Notes under the pieces: model-generated | Told to the model about the DNA's origin: nothing | Database searches by the model: none | The model's input: the letters and a program-made list of their open reading frames with translations, nothing else | Position numbers and translations under genes: made by a program | DNA from: a virus | Virus record (IMG/VR): IMGVR_UViG_3300027851_000016 | Span: 1 to 64,000 of that record | Strand: one strand, 5' to 3' | DNA length: 64,000 nt | Part shown: one piece after another, positions 39,986-48,272 of the stretch | Position numbering within the stretch: position 1 is the first letter of the stretch | Layout: each line of letters opens with the position of its first letter

Positions 39986-42951
39986 TAGACCTGAACGACC
40001 TCCGACTGAAGCCGATGCTCGATGAGTTGACGCGTGGGTTCACGCAGTCGGACATCGAACTGCTGAAGGCCGTGCTCAAGCAGAATCCTGGCAGCGAGAT
40101 AGAGGTGCTGCAGGACCTGATGGGGTACACGTATAGGCACACGCCCGTACCGACCCGCCAGTTCATCGAGGACCCGTACTACCTGGGGCTGCAGGGTCAG
40201 GTGTTCCCGAAGCTGCTGGATGACATCGAGGAGTTGTTCGAGGGGGAGTATGTCGAGGCGGTACTCACTGGCGCGATTGGGTGGGGTAAGGCGTGCAGCC
40301 TTGACACGCGGGTACCGACACGTCATGGGTGGACGACCTTTGGTGAAGTCACGGTCGGGGACGAACTGTTCGATGAGCAGGGTAGGCTCTGTAAGGTAAC
40401 CAAGAAGACAGAAGTCATGTACGACAGGCCCTGCTTCGAAGTCACGTTCTCAGATGGGACGAAGCTGGTTGCAGATGCGGAGCATCAGTGGCTTGCATCC
40501 GAGTGGTCTGAGCGAGCTAATGCTGCGCGGAGTGGGGGAGAGCTGCATGAGCGTGTGGTCACGACTGCGGAGATGGCAGCCAGCCTGAAGCACGGTCGAA
40601 TGAACAACTGGGCTGTGCGGGTTGCAGAGGCACTGGACCTGCCAAAGCAGGTGCTACCAGTAGACCCATACGTGCTCGGTGTGTGGCTCGGAGACGGGAA
40701 CTCAGCAGACGGTGCGTTCACGTGTTTCGACCCAGAGATTGTCGAGGAGATTCGCAGGCGAGGCTACGAGGTTCGTGAGCAGCACGCTTCGCAAGGAAGG
40801 TACACGATAGTAGGGCTGAAGGTGCAGTTGCGGGAGCTGGGCGTGCTTGGGAACAAGCATGTGCCTGCCCTGTACTTTAGAGGTAGCATCGACCAGCGCA
40901 CGGACTTGCTCAAGGGTTTGATGGATACGGATGGTTCGATTGAGACTTGTGGTCGTGCAGAGTTCGTCGGTGTGAGCAAAGCACTCGTAGAGTCCGTACG
41001 CGAACTCGCTGCAAGCCTCGGGCACAAGCCTGTGTGGTCAGAAGGAACAGCACGTGTTGATGGCAAGGATTGTGGAGCAAAGTACCGAGTCCGATTCACG
41101 CCAGACACGCCTGTGTTCTGTTTGACTAGGAAGTTGGAGCGGCAACGCGTGGCGGGGAAGCAGGGACTGCGGAACAAGCGCAGGTACGTGACTGCTGTGG
41201 TTCCAGTAGAGAGTGTTCCAGTCAGGTGCATCGAAGTGGATTCACCATCGCACTTGTTCCTGGTAGGTGACTGCTTCGTCCCGACGCACAACAGCACGTT
41301 CGCTGAGATAGCCCAGTGCCGCATGCTCTACGAAATCAGCTGCCTGAGAGACCCGCAGAGGGTGTACGGACTGATGCGTGGGTCGGTCATCGTCCTGCTG
41401 AACGTCGGTGTGACGCGGACCAACGCCGAGAAGATTGTCTTCCAGGGGGTCAAGAACAAGCTGCACGCTGCCCCGTACTTCGTGGAGAAGTTCCCGTACG
41501 GGCCGTGGATGAACGAACTGAGGTTCCCGAACAACATCTGGCTGTTCCCCGCAACGCCGAGCGACAGTGGTGTCATCGGGTACAACGTCTTCGGCGGGGT
41601 CATGGACGAAGTGAACTTCATGAGCATCGTGGAGAAGTCGAACTCGTCTCGGGGTGGGACGGGTCGGTTCGACCAGGCGGAGACCCTGCACAAGTCTCTG
41701 ATTCGACGGATGAAGTCCCGATTCATGAAGAAGGGCAAGCTCCCTGGCATCCTGCTGCAGATTTCGTCTAGTCGGTACCCCGAGGACTTCACCGAGCGCC
41801 GCATCAAGGAGGCTGAGGATGACCCGACGGTCTTCGTGCGTCGGTACAGCCAGTGGGACACGTTCCCCGAGGACAGATGGACTGGGAAGCGGTTCTGGAT
41901 AAGCCTCGGAGACGGCACGGAACAGCCACGGGTGATACACGGCCCCGAGGAGCTGAAGGCGGCGGAGGACAAGGGCCTGCCCCTGTTGGATGTGCCCGAG
42001 GAGTTCGAGCGTGACTTCGAGGCTGACATCGACGCTGCGATTCGAGACCTGGCTGGTCGGCCTACGCTCACGATTCGCCCGTACATCCGCTACCGACACA
42101 AGGTGGCGGAGGCGCTGGCGCGGGGCGAGACCGAGTTGGGTCTGGTGCACCCGTTCTCGAAGACGGAGTCCACGCTGAAGGATGGCGGCTCGTTCGTACT
42201 GGAGAAGCTCGCCATCCCGAGGCTCAAGCAGCAGATTGCGAGTGGCACACTGGGGGACGTGGAACTGGCAGCAGCCAAGGACGAGCTTGCGTTCCTGAAG
42301 AGCAAGCCCCGCTTCGTCCATGCTGACCTCTCGGTCACGGGGGACAGCACGGGTATCGCGATGGGTTACGTCCGTGGGTACCGTGAGGTGGTCAGACGGA
42401 ACGAGGCGGGGGAGCAGTACACGACGCGTATGCCCATCGTCGTGATTGAGTTCATGCTCAGGGTGAACCCACCGCAGAACGGCGAGATTGAGTTCGCTGA
42501 CGTGCGGTCGCTCGTACTGGAGCTGCGGAGCTACGGGTACCCGATTCGAAGCGTCACGTTCGACTCGTTCCAGTCCCGTGACTCGATGCAGGCGTTCAAG
42601 CGGGTAGGAATCGACTCGTCGCACCTGTCGGCGGACACGAACCTTGAGGTGTATGCTGCGTACAAGGATGCGCTCTACGAGGACAGGTTCATCACGTACC
42701 AGTACGACAAGCTGTTCGAGGAGACCATCCGACTGGAGAAGAACGAGAAGACGGGAAGGGTGGACCACCCTGCGAACGGTTCGAAGGACGTGGCAGATGC
42801 GGTCGCTTGCGTATGCTACGGCTGCGTCAAGGACGGCATCAGGTCCCCCGCTCCGCCTCCGTCGTACGGCGACATGTCCACGCCACGACAGTCGTCAGCG
42901 GTGCCCACGATGGGGGAAGTGGAACCGAGAGTTCCCGAGATAGTCACGTAG
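39982..42951 (+). CDS. terL: terminase large subunit containing a class 3-type intein
   Basis: GTG 39982 overlaps the preceding stop; a longer in-frame start (39937) would run through that gene. The 989-residue precursor splices to ~655. Walker A is rebuilt from GAIGWGK (to Lys103) and STFAEIA (from Ser438). Walker B is VFGGVMDEVNF and the nuclease domain has VHADLSVTGDS, TFDSFQSRDSMQ and SKDVADAVA, with Asp residues for two metals. It packages DNA into the prohead through the portal and cuts concatemers. The start of the virion module follows. Confidence 0.93.
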   Translation: MIDLNDLRLKPMLDELTRGFTQSDIELLKAVLKQNPGSEIEVLQDLMGYTYRHTPVPTRQFIEDPYYLGLQGQVFPKLLDDIEELFEGEYVEAVLTGAIGWGKACSLDTRVPTRHGWTTFGEVTVGDELFDEQGRLCKVTKKTEVMYDRPCFEVTFSDGTKLVADAEHQWLASEWSERANAARSGGELHERVVTTAEMAASLKHGRMNNWAVRVAEALDLPKQVLPVDPYVLGVWLGDGNSADGAFTCFDPEIVEEIRRRGYEVREQHASQGRYTIVGLKVQLRELGVLGNKHVPALYFRGSIDQRTDLLKGLMDTDGSIETCGRAEFVGVSKALVESVRELAASLGHKPVWSEGTARVDGKDCGAKYRVRFTPDTPVFCLTRKLERQRVAGKQGLRNKRRYVTAVVPVESVPVRCIEVDSPSHLFLVGDCFVPTHNSTFAEIAQCRMLYEISCLRDPQRVYGLMRGSVIVLLNVGVTRTNAEKIVFQGVKNKLHAAPYFVEKFPYGPWMNELRFPNNIWLFPATPSDSGVIGYNVFGGVMDEVNFMSIVEKSNSSRGGTGRFDQAETLHKSLIRRMKSRFMKKGKLPGILLQISSSRYPEDFTERRIKEAEDDPTVFVRRYSQWDTFPEDRWTGKRFWISLGDGTEQPRVIHGPEELKAAEDKGLPLLDVPEEFERDFEADIDAAIRDLAGRPTLTIRPYIRYRHKVAEALARGETELGLVHPFSKTESTLKDGGSFVLEKLAIPRLKQQIASGTLGDVELAAAKDELAFLKSKPRFVHADLSVTGDSTGIAMGYVRGYREVVRRNEAGEQYTTRMPIVVIEFMLRVNPPQNGEIEFADVRSLVLELRSYGYPIRSVTFDSFQSRDSMQAFKRVGIDSSHLSADTNLEVYAAYKDALYEDRFITYQYDKLFEETIRLEKNEKTGRVDHPANGSKDVADAVACVCYGCVKDGIRSPAPPPSYGDMSTPRQSSAVPTMGEVEPRVPEIVT
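40291..41292 (+). other. intein (334 aa) with LAGLIDADG endonuclease, terminase P-loop
   Basis: The intein runs from Ala104 to Asn437; starting at Ala rather than Cys105 restores GWGKST exactly. Block B has Trp after His (AEHQWLAS), block F has Cys (VRCIEVDSP) and block G ends VPTHN, giving the class 3 W-C-T set; +1 is Ser. LAGLIDADG motifs are LGVWLGDG (40675-40698) and LLKGLMDTDG (40906-40935). Because a Cys is at position 2, a class 1 reading starting there is possible but leaves an Ala in the P-loop. Confidence 0.85.
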
Positions 42952-42984
42952 GTAGTAGACTGTGCGAGAAGGGAGGCGAGGTCC

Positions 42985-44688
42985 TTGGCTACGTTGCGCG
43001 AAGAGATAGTCCAGCGGCTCACCGACCTGTTCCGCAGGAGTCCAGCTGGAGAGCCTGTACCTGACACCGACTCGTCCATCGAGACGCGGAAGAGCGGGGA
43101 GAATGGCGCACAGCAGAGCACTGGTGCGTGGGACTGGTACAGTGATGAGGTGGCCCTTGAGGGTAAGCGCAAGGGCAAGTACGAAGAGTATGCCCGCATG
43201 GATACTGAGTCGGTGGAGATTGCCTCGGCGCTTGACATCTATGCTGACAACGCCACGAGTGGCGAGCGGGATGAGGATAGCATCATCGAAATCGTCTCCG
43301 ACTCGGAGAAGGTCATCGAGGTGCTGGATGAGATGGTCGAACGGCTCGACCTCGACGCGGACCTGTGGAGCATCGCCCGTGAGATGGTCAAGTACGGGGA
43401 CTGCTTCGAAGAGGTCGTCGCGTACCCCGATGGCGAGGTACACCGCCTGAAGCACCTGGACCCCGAGGGGATTCGGGTCAAGCAAGACCAGTGGGGACGG
43501 CCCGACCCTGAGTTCCCGTTCGTCCAGGCGGACTCGACGGGTGAAGAGAAGGCCAAGTTCAGGGAGTGGCAGATACTGCACTTCCGCATGATGAAGGACC
43601 GCGAGTCCAAGTACGGGGTGGATGGTTCGCTCCTGTACCCGATTCGCAAGGTGTTCAAGCAACTGGCCATGATTGAGGACAGCATGGTCATCGCCCGTCT
43701 GACCCGTGCCCAGCAGCGGTTCGGGTTCCGTATCGACGTGACGGGCATCGAACCTGGCCAGCCGACCGTGGACTACCTGAACGAGGTCAAGGGGACGCTC
43801 AAGAAGAAGCGGACCATCGACCCTGTGACGGGCCAGATGGACATGAAGTACAACCCGCTGTCAGTCGAGGAGGACATCTTCTTGCCTGTACGTGAGGGTG
43901 GCGGTTCGGATGTGAAGGTCCTGCAGGGTGCGTCGAACCTCGGTCAGTTGGCGGATGTCGAGTACTTCAGCAAGAAGCTCTTCGCTGGCCTGAAGGTCCC
44001 GAGAGCCTGGATGGGCTTCGAGGGTGACACGAAGGCACGGGCGGTCATCACCGAACTGGATGTGCAGTTCGCCAGGACGATTCGGCGTGTCCAGCAGAGC
44101 CTTGGGCGGGAGTTGCGGAAGCTCTTCGACCTTGTCTTGCTGTCGCGGGGAATCGACCCTGCAGTGAATGAGTACTCGATTCGGCTCCCAGTCCTGTCCA
44201 CGGTGGATGAACTGCGTGAGTGGCAACTGAAGCTCGTCAAGACGAACGTGGCGAAGGCGTACAAGAACGACCTCGCTGTCAGCACGGTCTGGGTGTACAA
44301 GAACCTGCTCGACATGACCGACGAGGACATCGAGGAGATGCTGGACGCGCTGGAGGACCCAGAGAGCCTGGACAACCGTCTGGCGAACGCACGGACTCCC
44401 GATGCGCTCAAGCCAGATGACCCAGCCAAGCCTGGTGCGAAGGCACCGAAGACGGGAGCGACCGAGCCTGGTCCTGAAGGGGACACTGGCACGGCACCGC
44501 AGGGTGGGGTCAAGACCAGCACCATCGTCCAGCCCGAGCCTGATGGCGCGGCAGGGACTGCGGAGTCATTGTCACGGCGTGAGATTCGGATTCTGAGGAA
44601 CAAGCTCAAGAGTGACCTGAGAGCACTCGATGAGTTGACAGAGTGGGCGTATGAGGGCAGGACAGGTAAGGTACTGACGCATAGGTAG
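42985..44688 (+). CDS. T4 gp20-like portal protein
   Basis: The start is TTG 42985, supported by gaagggaggcgagg and by the lack of a better codon. The 567-residue protein has YEEYARMDTESVEIASALD, EMVKYGDCFEEVV and ALDIYADNATSG near the N-terminus, as in gp20-type portals. LKVPRAWMGFEGDTKARA and YKNDLAVSTVWVYKNLL fit the stem/wing region. The C-terminal ~110 residues are Pro/Gly/Ala-rich then basic. Twelve copies form the DNA entry channel at the capsid vertex. Confidence 0.88.
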   Translation: MATLREEIVQRLTDLFRRSPAGEPVPDTDSSIETRKSGENGAQQSTGAWDWYSDEVALEGKRKGKYEEYARMDTESVEIASALDIYADNATSGERDEDSIIEIVSDSEKVIEVLDEMVERLDLDADLWSIAREMVKYGDCFEEVVAYPDGEVHRLKHLDPEGIRVKQDQWGRPDPEFPFVQADSTGEEKAKFREWQILHFRMMKDRESKYGVDGSLLYPIRKVFKQLAMIEDSMVIARLTRAQQRFGFRIDVTGIEPGQPTVDYLNEVKGTLKKKRTIDPVTGQMDMKYNPLSVEEDIFLPVREGGGSDVKVLQGASNLGQLADVEYFSKKLFAGLKVPRAWMGFEGDTKARAVITELDVQFARTIRRVQQSLGRELRKLFDLVLLSRGIDPAVNEYSIRLPVLSTVDELREWQLKLVKTNVAKAYKNDLAVSTVWVYKNLLDMTDEDIEEMLDALEDPESLDNRLANARTPDALKPDDPAKPGAKAPKTGATEPGPEGDTGTAPQGGVKTSTIVQPEPDGAAGTAESLSRREIRILRNKLKSDLRALDELTEWAYEGRTGKVLTHR

Positions 44689-44715
44689 CAACTGGACGAA
44701 GTAAGGGAGGGCAAG

Positions 44716-45945
44716 ATGACTGCGCACATTGCAGGGCGGGACAGCACGGGGGTCTTCGGACCGTTCCTGCGCGAGAGGGTCACGAGTGGTTTCCCCGTAA
44801 TCACGACTGACCACGCGCTGATTCACGAGGGGATTGCGTTCACGCAGGCTGGTGTCCTGACTGTGGCGAACGGCAAGGACGCATCGGTGAGGGTCACCGC
44901 TCCTGGTCGGACTGGTGTGAAGGCCAGTACGGTCGTGGACATGACCAACGCCAACGCTGACCTGACCTACGAAGCGGTTGAGGCGGGGCCAGAAGGAAAC
45001 GACCTGACGGTTACGCATGTTGACCCAGGTGTGAGCGGGTCCCCGATTGCGGTGTCAGTTAGCGGGGAGGCCATCACGGTCTCGCTGGAGACGGCACCTG
45101 ATGTGCCCGCGACCCTGGATGCGGCTGGCATGCTGTTCACGGCAGTGCCCGTCGGTGTGCTTGGCAACGCGGTGAGTGTCGTGCTCGCGGCTGCGGTACC
45201 GAACCAGGCGTTCTCGGTCGCGGTGGTTGGGCAGAAAGTCACGGTGAACCTCGCCACGAACGCCTCGACTGTCATCACGTCCACGAAGGAGGATGTCGCG
45301 GTAGGAATCGCTGCGACTCCCGCTGCGGCTGCTCTCGTTGTAGCCTCTGACGGCACTGGACTGCTGATGGCTCTGGCAGAGACTTCGCTCGCTGGTGGGT
45401 CTGATGGTGGAGCTATCGTCTCGACTGCCAATGACGTGAAGGCTGCGGTCGAAGTGGACTTGGTCTCGATGGGCATGGTCAGTGTCACGGTAGAGGGCAC
45501 TGGTCTTGGTGTGGTAAATGCCAAGGCGGTCCAGTCGCTGAGTGGCGGCACGTCTCCAGTGTACGTGCACCTCAAGCCCATAGGTGTCCAGGCGACTGGT
45601 CAGGCAATCGTGACCCTGTACGAGGAGGCGACGGTCACTGGCACTGAGACCGCAGTCGAGCCTCGCAACAGGAACCGCTTCGTCGCGGGTGTGGAGGGCG
45701 ACGACAGCAGCGTCCAGGTACGTACCTGCGTGGATGCCACGTTCGGTGCGACAACGATTGACCTCGATTCGGTCATCGTCCCTGGTGGCGGGCAGGGTGC
45801 CACGAGAATCGGTGGCGCTGTGGACCAGGCTGAGGAGTGGGTGCTCGACCCTGGCAAGGACTACGTCATGAAGCTGGACAACACGGCGGGTGCTGAGAAC
45901 AAGATTGCGTACTCGCTGCTCTGGTATGAAGAGGAAAGCGCGTAG
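44716..45945 (+). CDS. repeat-rich structural protein, probable decoration
   Basis: ATG 44716 follows gggagggcaag. The 409-residue protein has a short N-terminal part, two to three beta-rich repeats (GPEGNDLTVTHVDPG..., GVLGNAVSVVLAAAVPNQAF, each leading to ITVSL/VTVNL strands) ending SLAGGSDG and QSLSGGTSP, and a C-terminal domain finishing AYSLLWYEEES. The repeats recall beta-sandwich insertions in phage sheath and head proteins. Position after the portal favours a head protein, but the role is inferred. Confidence 0.6.
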   Translation: MTAHIAGRDSTGVFGPFLRERVTSGFPVITTDHALIHEGIAFTQAGVLTVANGKDASVRVTAPGRTGVKASTVVDMTNANADLTYEAVEAGPEGNDLTVTHVDPGVSGSPIAVSVSGEAITVSLETAPDVPATLDAAGMLFTAVPVGVLGNAVSVVLAAAVPNQAFSVAVVGQKVTVNLATNASTVITSTKEDVAVGIAATPAAAALVVASDGTGLLMALAETSLAGGSDGGAIVSTANDVKAAVEVDLVSMGMVSVTVEGTGLGVVNAKAVQSLSGGTSPVYVHLKPIGVQATGQAIVTLYEEATVTGTETAVEPRNRNRFVAGVEGDDSSVQVRTCVDATFGATTIDLDSVIVPGGGQGATRIGGAVDQAEEWVLDPGKDYVMKLDNTAGAENKIAYSLLWYEEESA

Positions 45946-45969
45946 GCTGAGTAGCGGAGAGGACCTGAC

Positions 45970-46134
45970 ATGGCGTTCGAAGTGAAGGCAAAGCCCAAGA
46001 CCGTGGTGATGGCAAAGGTCATCCATGCAGATGGAAGCGTCACGGACTTGGGGGTCCTGAAGAAGAGGAATCCGCTCAGCCGCTTTGTGCACAAGGTGGC
46101 GATGGCTCTAAGGAGGAGCAATGCCAACGAGTGA
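45970..46134 (+). CDS. very small basic protein (54 aa)
   Basis: ATG 45970 follows gcggagaggacctgac. The protein begins MAFEVKAKPKTVVMAKVIHA and ends with the basic helix VHKVAMALRRSN. Its last 14 bases overlap the next gene, whose ribosome site (aaggaggag) lies inside it. No family is recognised. Confidence 0.55.
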   Translation: MAFEVKAKPKTVVMAKVIHADGSVTDLGVLKKRNPLSRFVHKVAMALRRSNANE

Positions 46135-46477
46135 TGCCTATACGTCAGCAGGCGAGGCCAAGGTCATCGACCTGATGGATACCGTCACGTGGTACGCAGG
46201 AGTAGGAATCGGGACGACCGCTGCAGCCAAGACCGACACCGCCCTCGGTAACACGACGGGATGCCCCGCACGGGTAGCGACCACAGACACGCAGCCGACC
46301 GAGGACAAGCTCCAGATGGTGGCGCTGTTCTCGTTCACGTCCGCTCTGGCAATCACGGAGCTGGGCATCTTCGACACGGCCTCGAATGGTACGCTGCTCC
46401 AGCGGCACGTCTTCGACCCCATCAACACGGTCAACGGTGACAGCATCCAGTTCACGACTCTGCACGAACAGGCGTAG
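46121..46477 (+). CDS. phage structural protein, tail-fibre-like domain (118 aa)
   Basis: ATG 46121 has a strong aaggaggag site. LFSFTSALAITELGIFDTAS and the final FDPINTVNGDSIQFTTLHE fit small beta-structured phage proteins of the fibre or baseplate-wedge type. Here it sits between portal and capsid genes with other adhesin-like proteins, so it may decorate the head. Function is inferred. Confidence 0.6.
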   Translation: MPTSDAYTSAGEAKVIDLMDTVTWYAGVGIGTTAAAKTDTALGNTTGCPARVATTDTQPTEDKLQMVALFSFTSALAITELGIFDTASNGTLLQRHVFDPINTVNGDSIQFTTLHEQA

Positions 46478-46483
46478 CCCACG

Positions 46484-47809
46484 ATGGGCGTGGCACCGAA
46501 CAGCCCCGTAGCGGACTGGGTGGTCCAGCCGCGAGGAGACCACTACGGTACGTTCGTGAACCAGGTCGGTGGCGGGGATGCCACCGTCACACGAACGACC
46601 CCGAAGACCATCTACGACCCGACAGATGGTCTGATTCATGACGTTCCCGCTGGCTCGTTGGCGGTGAACCCGTGGAGTGCGTACCAGACGGGCGGCGTGG
46701 GCTACGCAGCAGTCATCGAGGAAGCACGCACCAACTACCTGACGAACAGCTACGGGGCAGCGAACGCTAGCAACATGTGGACTGGCTGGGTGTGGTCTGG
46801 CGTGTCCCCAGTCACGCGGAGCATTGTTGCTGGTGTGTACGGGAGCACGGCGCAACGCATTGTGTACGACGGAGTTGCTGCTGCGTCTGCCGCGACACTC
46901 CAGTTCCAACAGACGACGGCTGCTGGCACGTTCGCAGCAGCTGAAACTGCGATGGGTACGATGTGGCTGAAAGGTTCACGGGTAGGTTGTACCGCAGAAC
47001 TGCATCTCATCGCATGGAACTCTGGAGGTTCGTACCTCGGCGGAGCACAGGTGGCTGTGGTGCCTACCGTTGGGTGGTCACGGTTCTCGCTGGCTTACGC
47101 AAGCCTGCCAGCGAACACCTCGCATGTATTGTTCATGCTGAAGCTCAGTGGTATCGACACGGGCGACACGTATGACTTAGCCTTCGACGCTTGCCAGCTC
47201 GAAAAGAGCAGCGCACAATATCCAGGTGCTACTTCGTACATTCCGACGACGACGGTTACAGCTACAAGAGACCTGGATAGAGTGCTAGTTCCGACCGCTG
47301 GGTGGTCGAATGGTACTGGTATGACCTTGCTGGTAGTCTCTGATGGGACTAGACCAGGCACTTTCTATGGGAACCTGCTTGAACCGTCGTACAATACAGA
47401 CAACCGTCTGCGGGTGTCACGTAGTGCTAGCGCGGTGTCTGCGGGTGCCCAGGTGGGCGGGGTGGGGTACATAGCCGCAATAGCGAAGGCTGGTGCCTGT
47501 GTAGCAGTAGGACGGTTCCAGGTGGGTGCCCCTGTCTCTGTCTTTGCGGATGGTGCGCGCGCCGACTCAGCAGCTTCACTTGCGTCTATGCCACCTATGG
47601 CGATATCAGCGTCTTTGGGCGGTGGCTCTATGTCGTTTGTTCCGCTTGGTGGTCCTGTAGCACGTGCTACCGTCTACGACACCGCGCTCACCGACGAGCA
47701 ACTCGCAGCCGTTGACATGACCACCGACCTGTTGAACGGGAATGCGAGTATCGTGTACGAGAAGAGCGTTGGTGTGGTCTCGTCCGTCAAGTTCATGCCG
47801 AGAGGATAG
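46484..47809 (+). CDS. lectin-like structural protein, paralogue 1
   Basis: The 441-residue protein has an N-terminal domain PVADWVVQPRGDHYGTFVNQ...TPKTIYDPTDG...EEARTNYL, then a jelly-roll-like carbohydrate-binding domain (LAYASLPANTSHVLFMLKLS, QLEKSSAQYPGATSYIPTTT) and a LamG-like C-terminus (VYDTALTDEQLAAVDMTTDL). It is paralogous over most of its length to the gene at 48265. Such domains occur in phage adhesins. Placement in the head gene block suggests capsid fibres that bind glycans; that is inference. Confidence 0.7.
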   Translation: MGVAPNSPVADWVVQPRGDHYGTFVNQVGGGDATVTRTTPKTIYDPTDGLIHDVPAGSLAVNPWSAYQTGGVGYAAVIEEARTNYLTNSYGAANASNMWTGWVWSGVSPVTRSIVAGVYGSTAQRIVYDGVAAASAATLQFQQTTAAGTFAAAETAMGTMWLKGSRVGCTAELHLIAWNSGGSYLGGAQVAVVPTVGWSRFSLAYASLPANTSHVLFMLKLSGIDTGDTYDLAFDACQLEKSSAQYPGATSYIPTTTVTATRDLDRVLVPTAGWSNGTGMTLLVVSDGTRPGTFYGNLLEPSYNTDNRLRVSRSASAVSAGAQVGGVGYIAAIAKAGACVAVGRFQVGAPVSVFADGARADSAASLASMPPMAISASLGGGSMSFVPLGGPVARATVYDTALTDEQLAAVDMTTDLLNGNASIVYEKSVGVVSSVKFMPRG

Positions 47810-47812
47810 AAG

Positions 47813-48127
47813 ATGCGCAGATACGTGTTCCTTGCAGAGTTCGCCTCGCCGCAGGAGGGGCCTGACTGCACTCCGATTGCACCGTTCGACAAGGTCGAGG
47901 TCGTGCAAGGAGAGGGCAGTGTGTACCCGCCTGCGCCTGCGAACATGTGCCTGGTCTCGGTGGAGTGCCAGGAGCACACGATTCTGCAGGACCTCGTGGT
48001 GAACGATGACCCGATGTGGCCCACGCAGAGGGCACTGCTCCTCGCACCGCTAGAAGAGGCGATGGAAGCGGCACGAGTCCAGATGGCTGAGTTGTATCCG
48101 TTTGTGGGGGTGGAGGACTATGCCTAA
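47813..48127 (+). CDS. hypothetical virion-region protein (104 aa)
   Basis: ATG 47813 follows gagaggatagaag. The protein is mixed with VVNDDPMWPTQRALLLAPLE and an acidic helical end. It separates the two lectin-like paralogues. No family is recognised. Confidence 0.6.
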   Translation: MRRYVFLAEFASPQEGPDCTPIAPFDKVEVVQGEGSVYPPAPANMCLVSVECQEHTILQDLVVNDDPMWPTQRALLLAPLEEAMEAARVQMAELYPFVGVEDYA

Positions 48128-48272
48128 GAAGGTTCCTGATAGCCTGCCCAAGAAGGCCAAGAGCGATACCGACTCCGCGTACATCGACAAGGTGTTCAAG
48201 TCCTTGTACAAGGGCCAGAACCGTAGGAAGTTGAAGGCACCGAAGCCACCGAAGGCAGAGGACCGTGGGTAG
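48120..48272 (+). CDS. very small Lys-rich protein (50 aa)
   Basis: ATG 48120 overlaps the preceding gene and the stop overlaps the next GTG. It is strongly basic (MPKKVPDSLPKKAKSDTDSA, then NRRKLKAPKPPKAED). Function is unknown; a minor virion or DNA-binding peptide is possible. Confidence 0.5.
   Translation: MPKKVPDSLPKKAKSDTDSAYIDKVFKSLYKGQNRRKLKAPKPPKAEDRG

Noticed and set aside
44716-45945. Tail sheath protein
   Set aside because: The repeats resemble sheath insertions, but position before the capsid gene and the lack of a sheath C-terminal domain or neighbouring tube argue against it.
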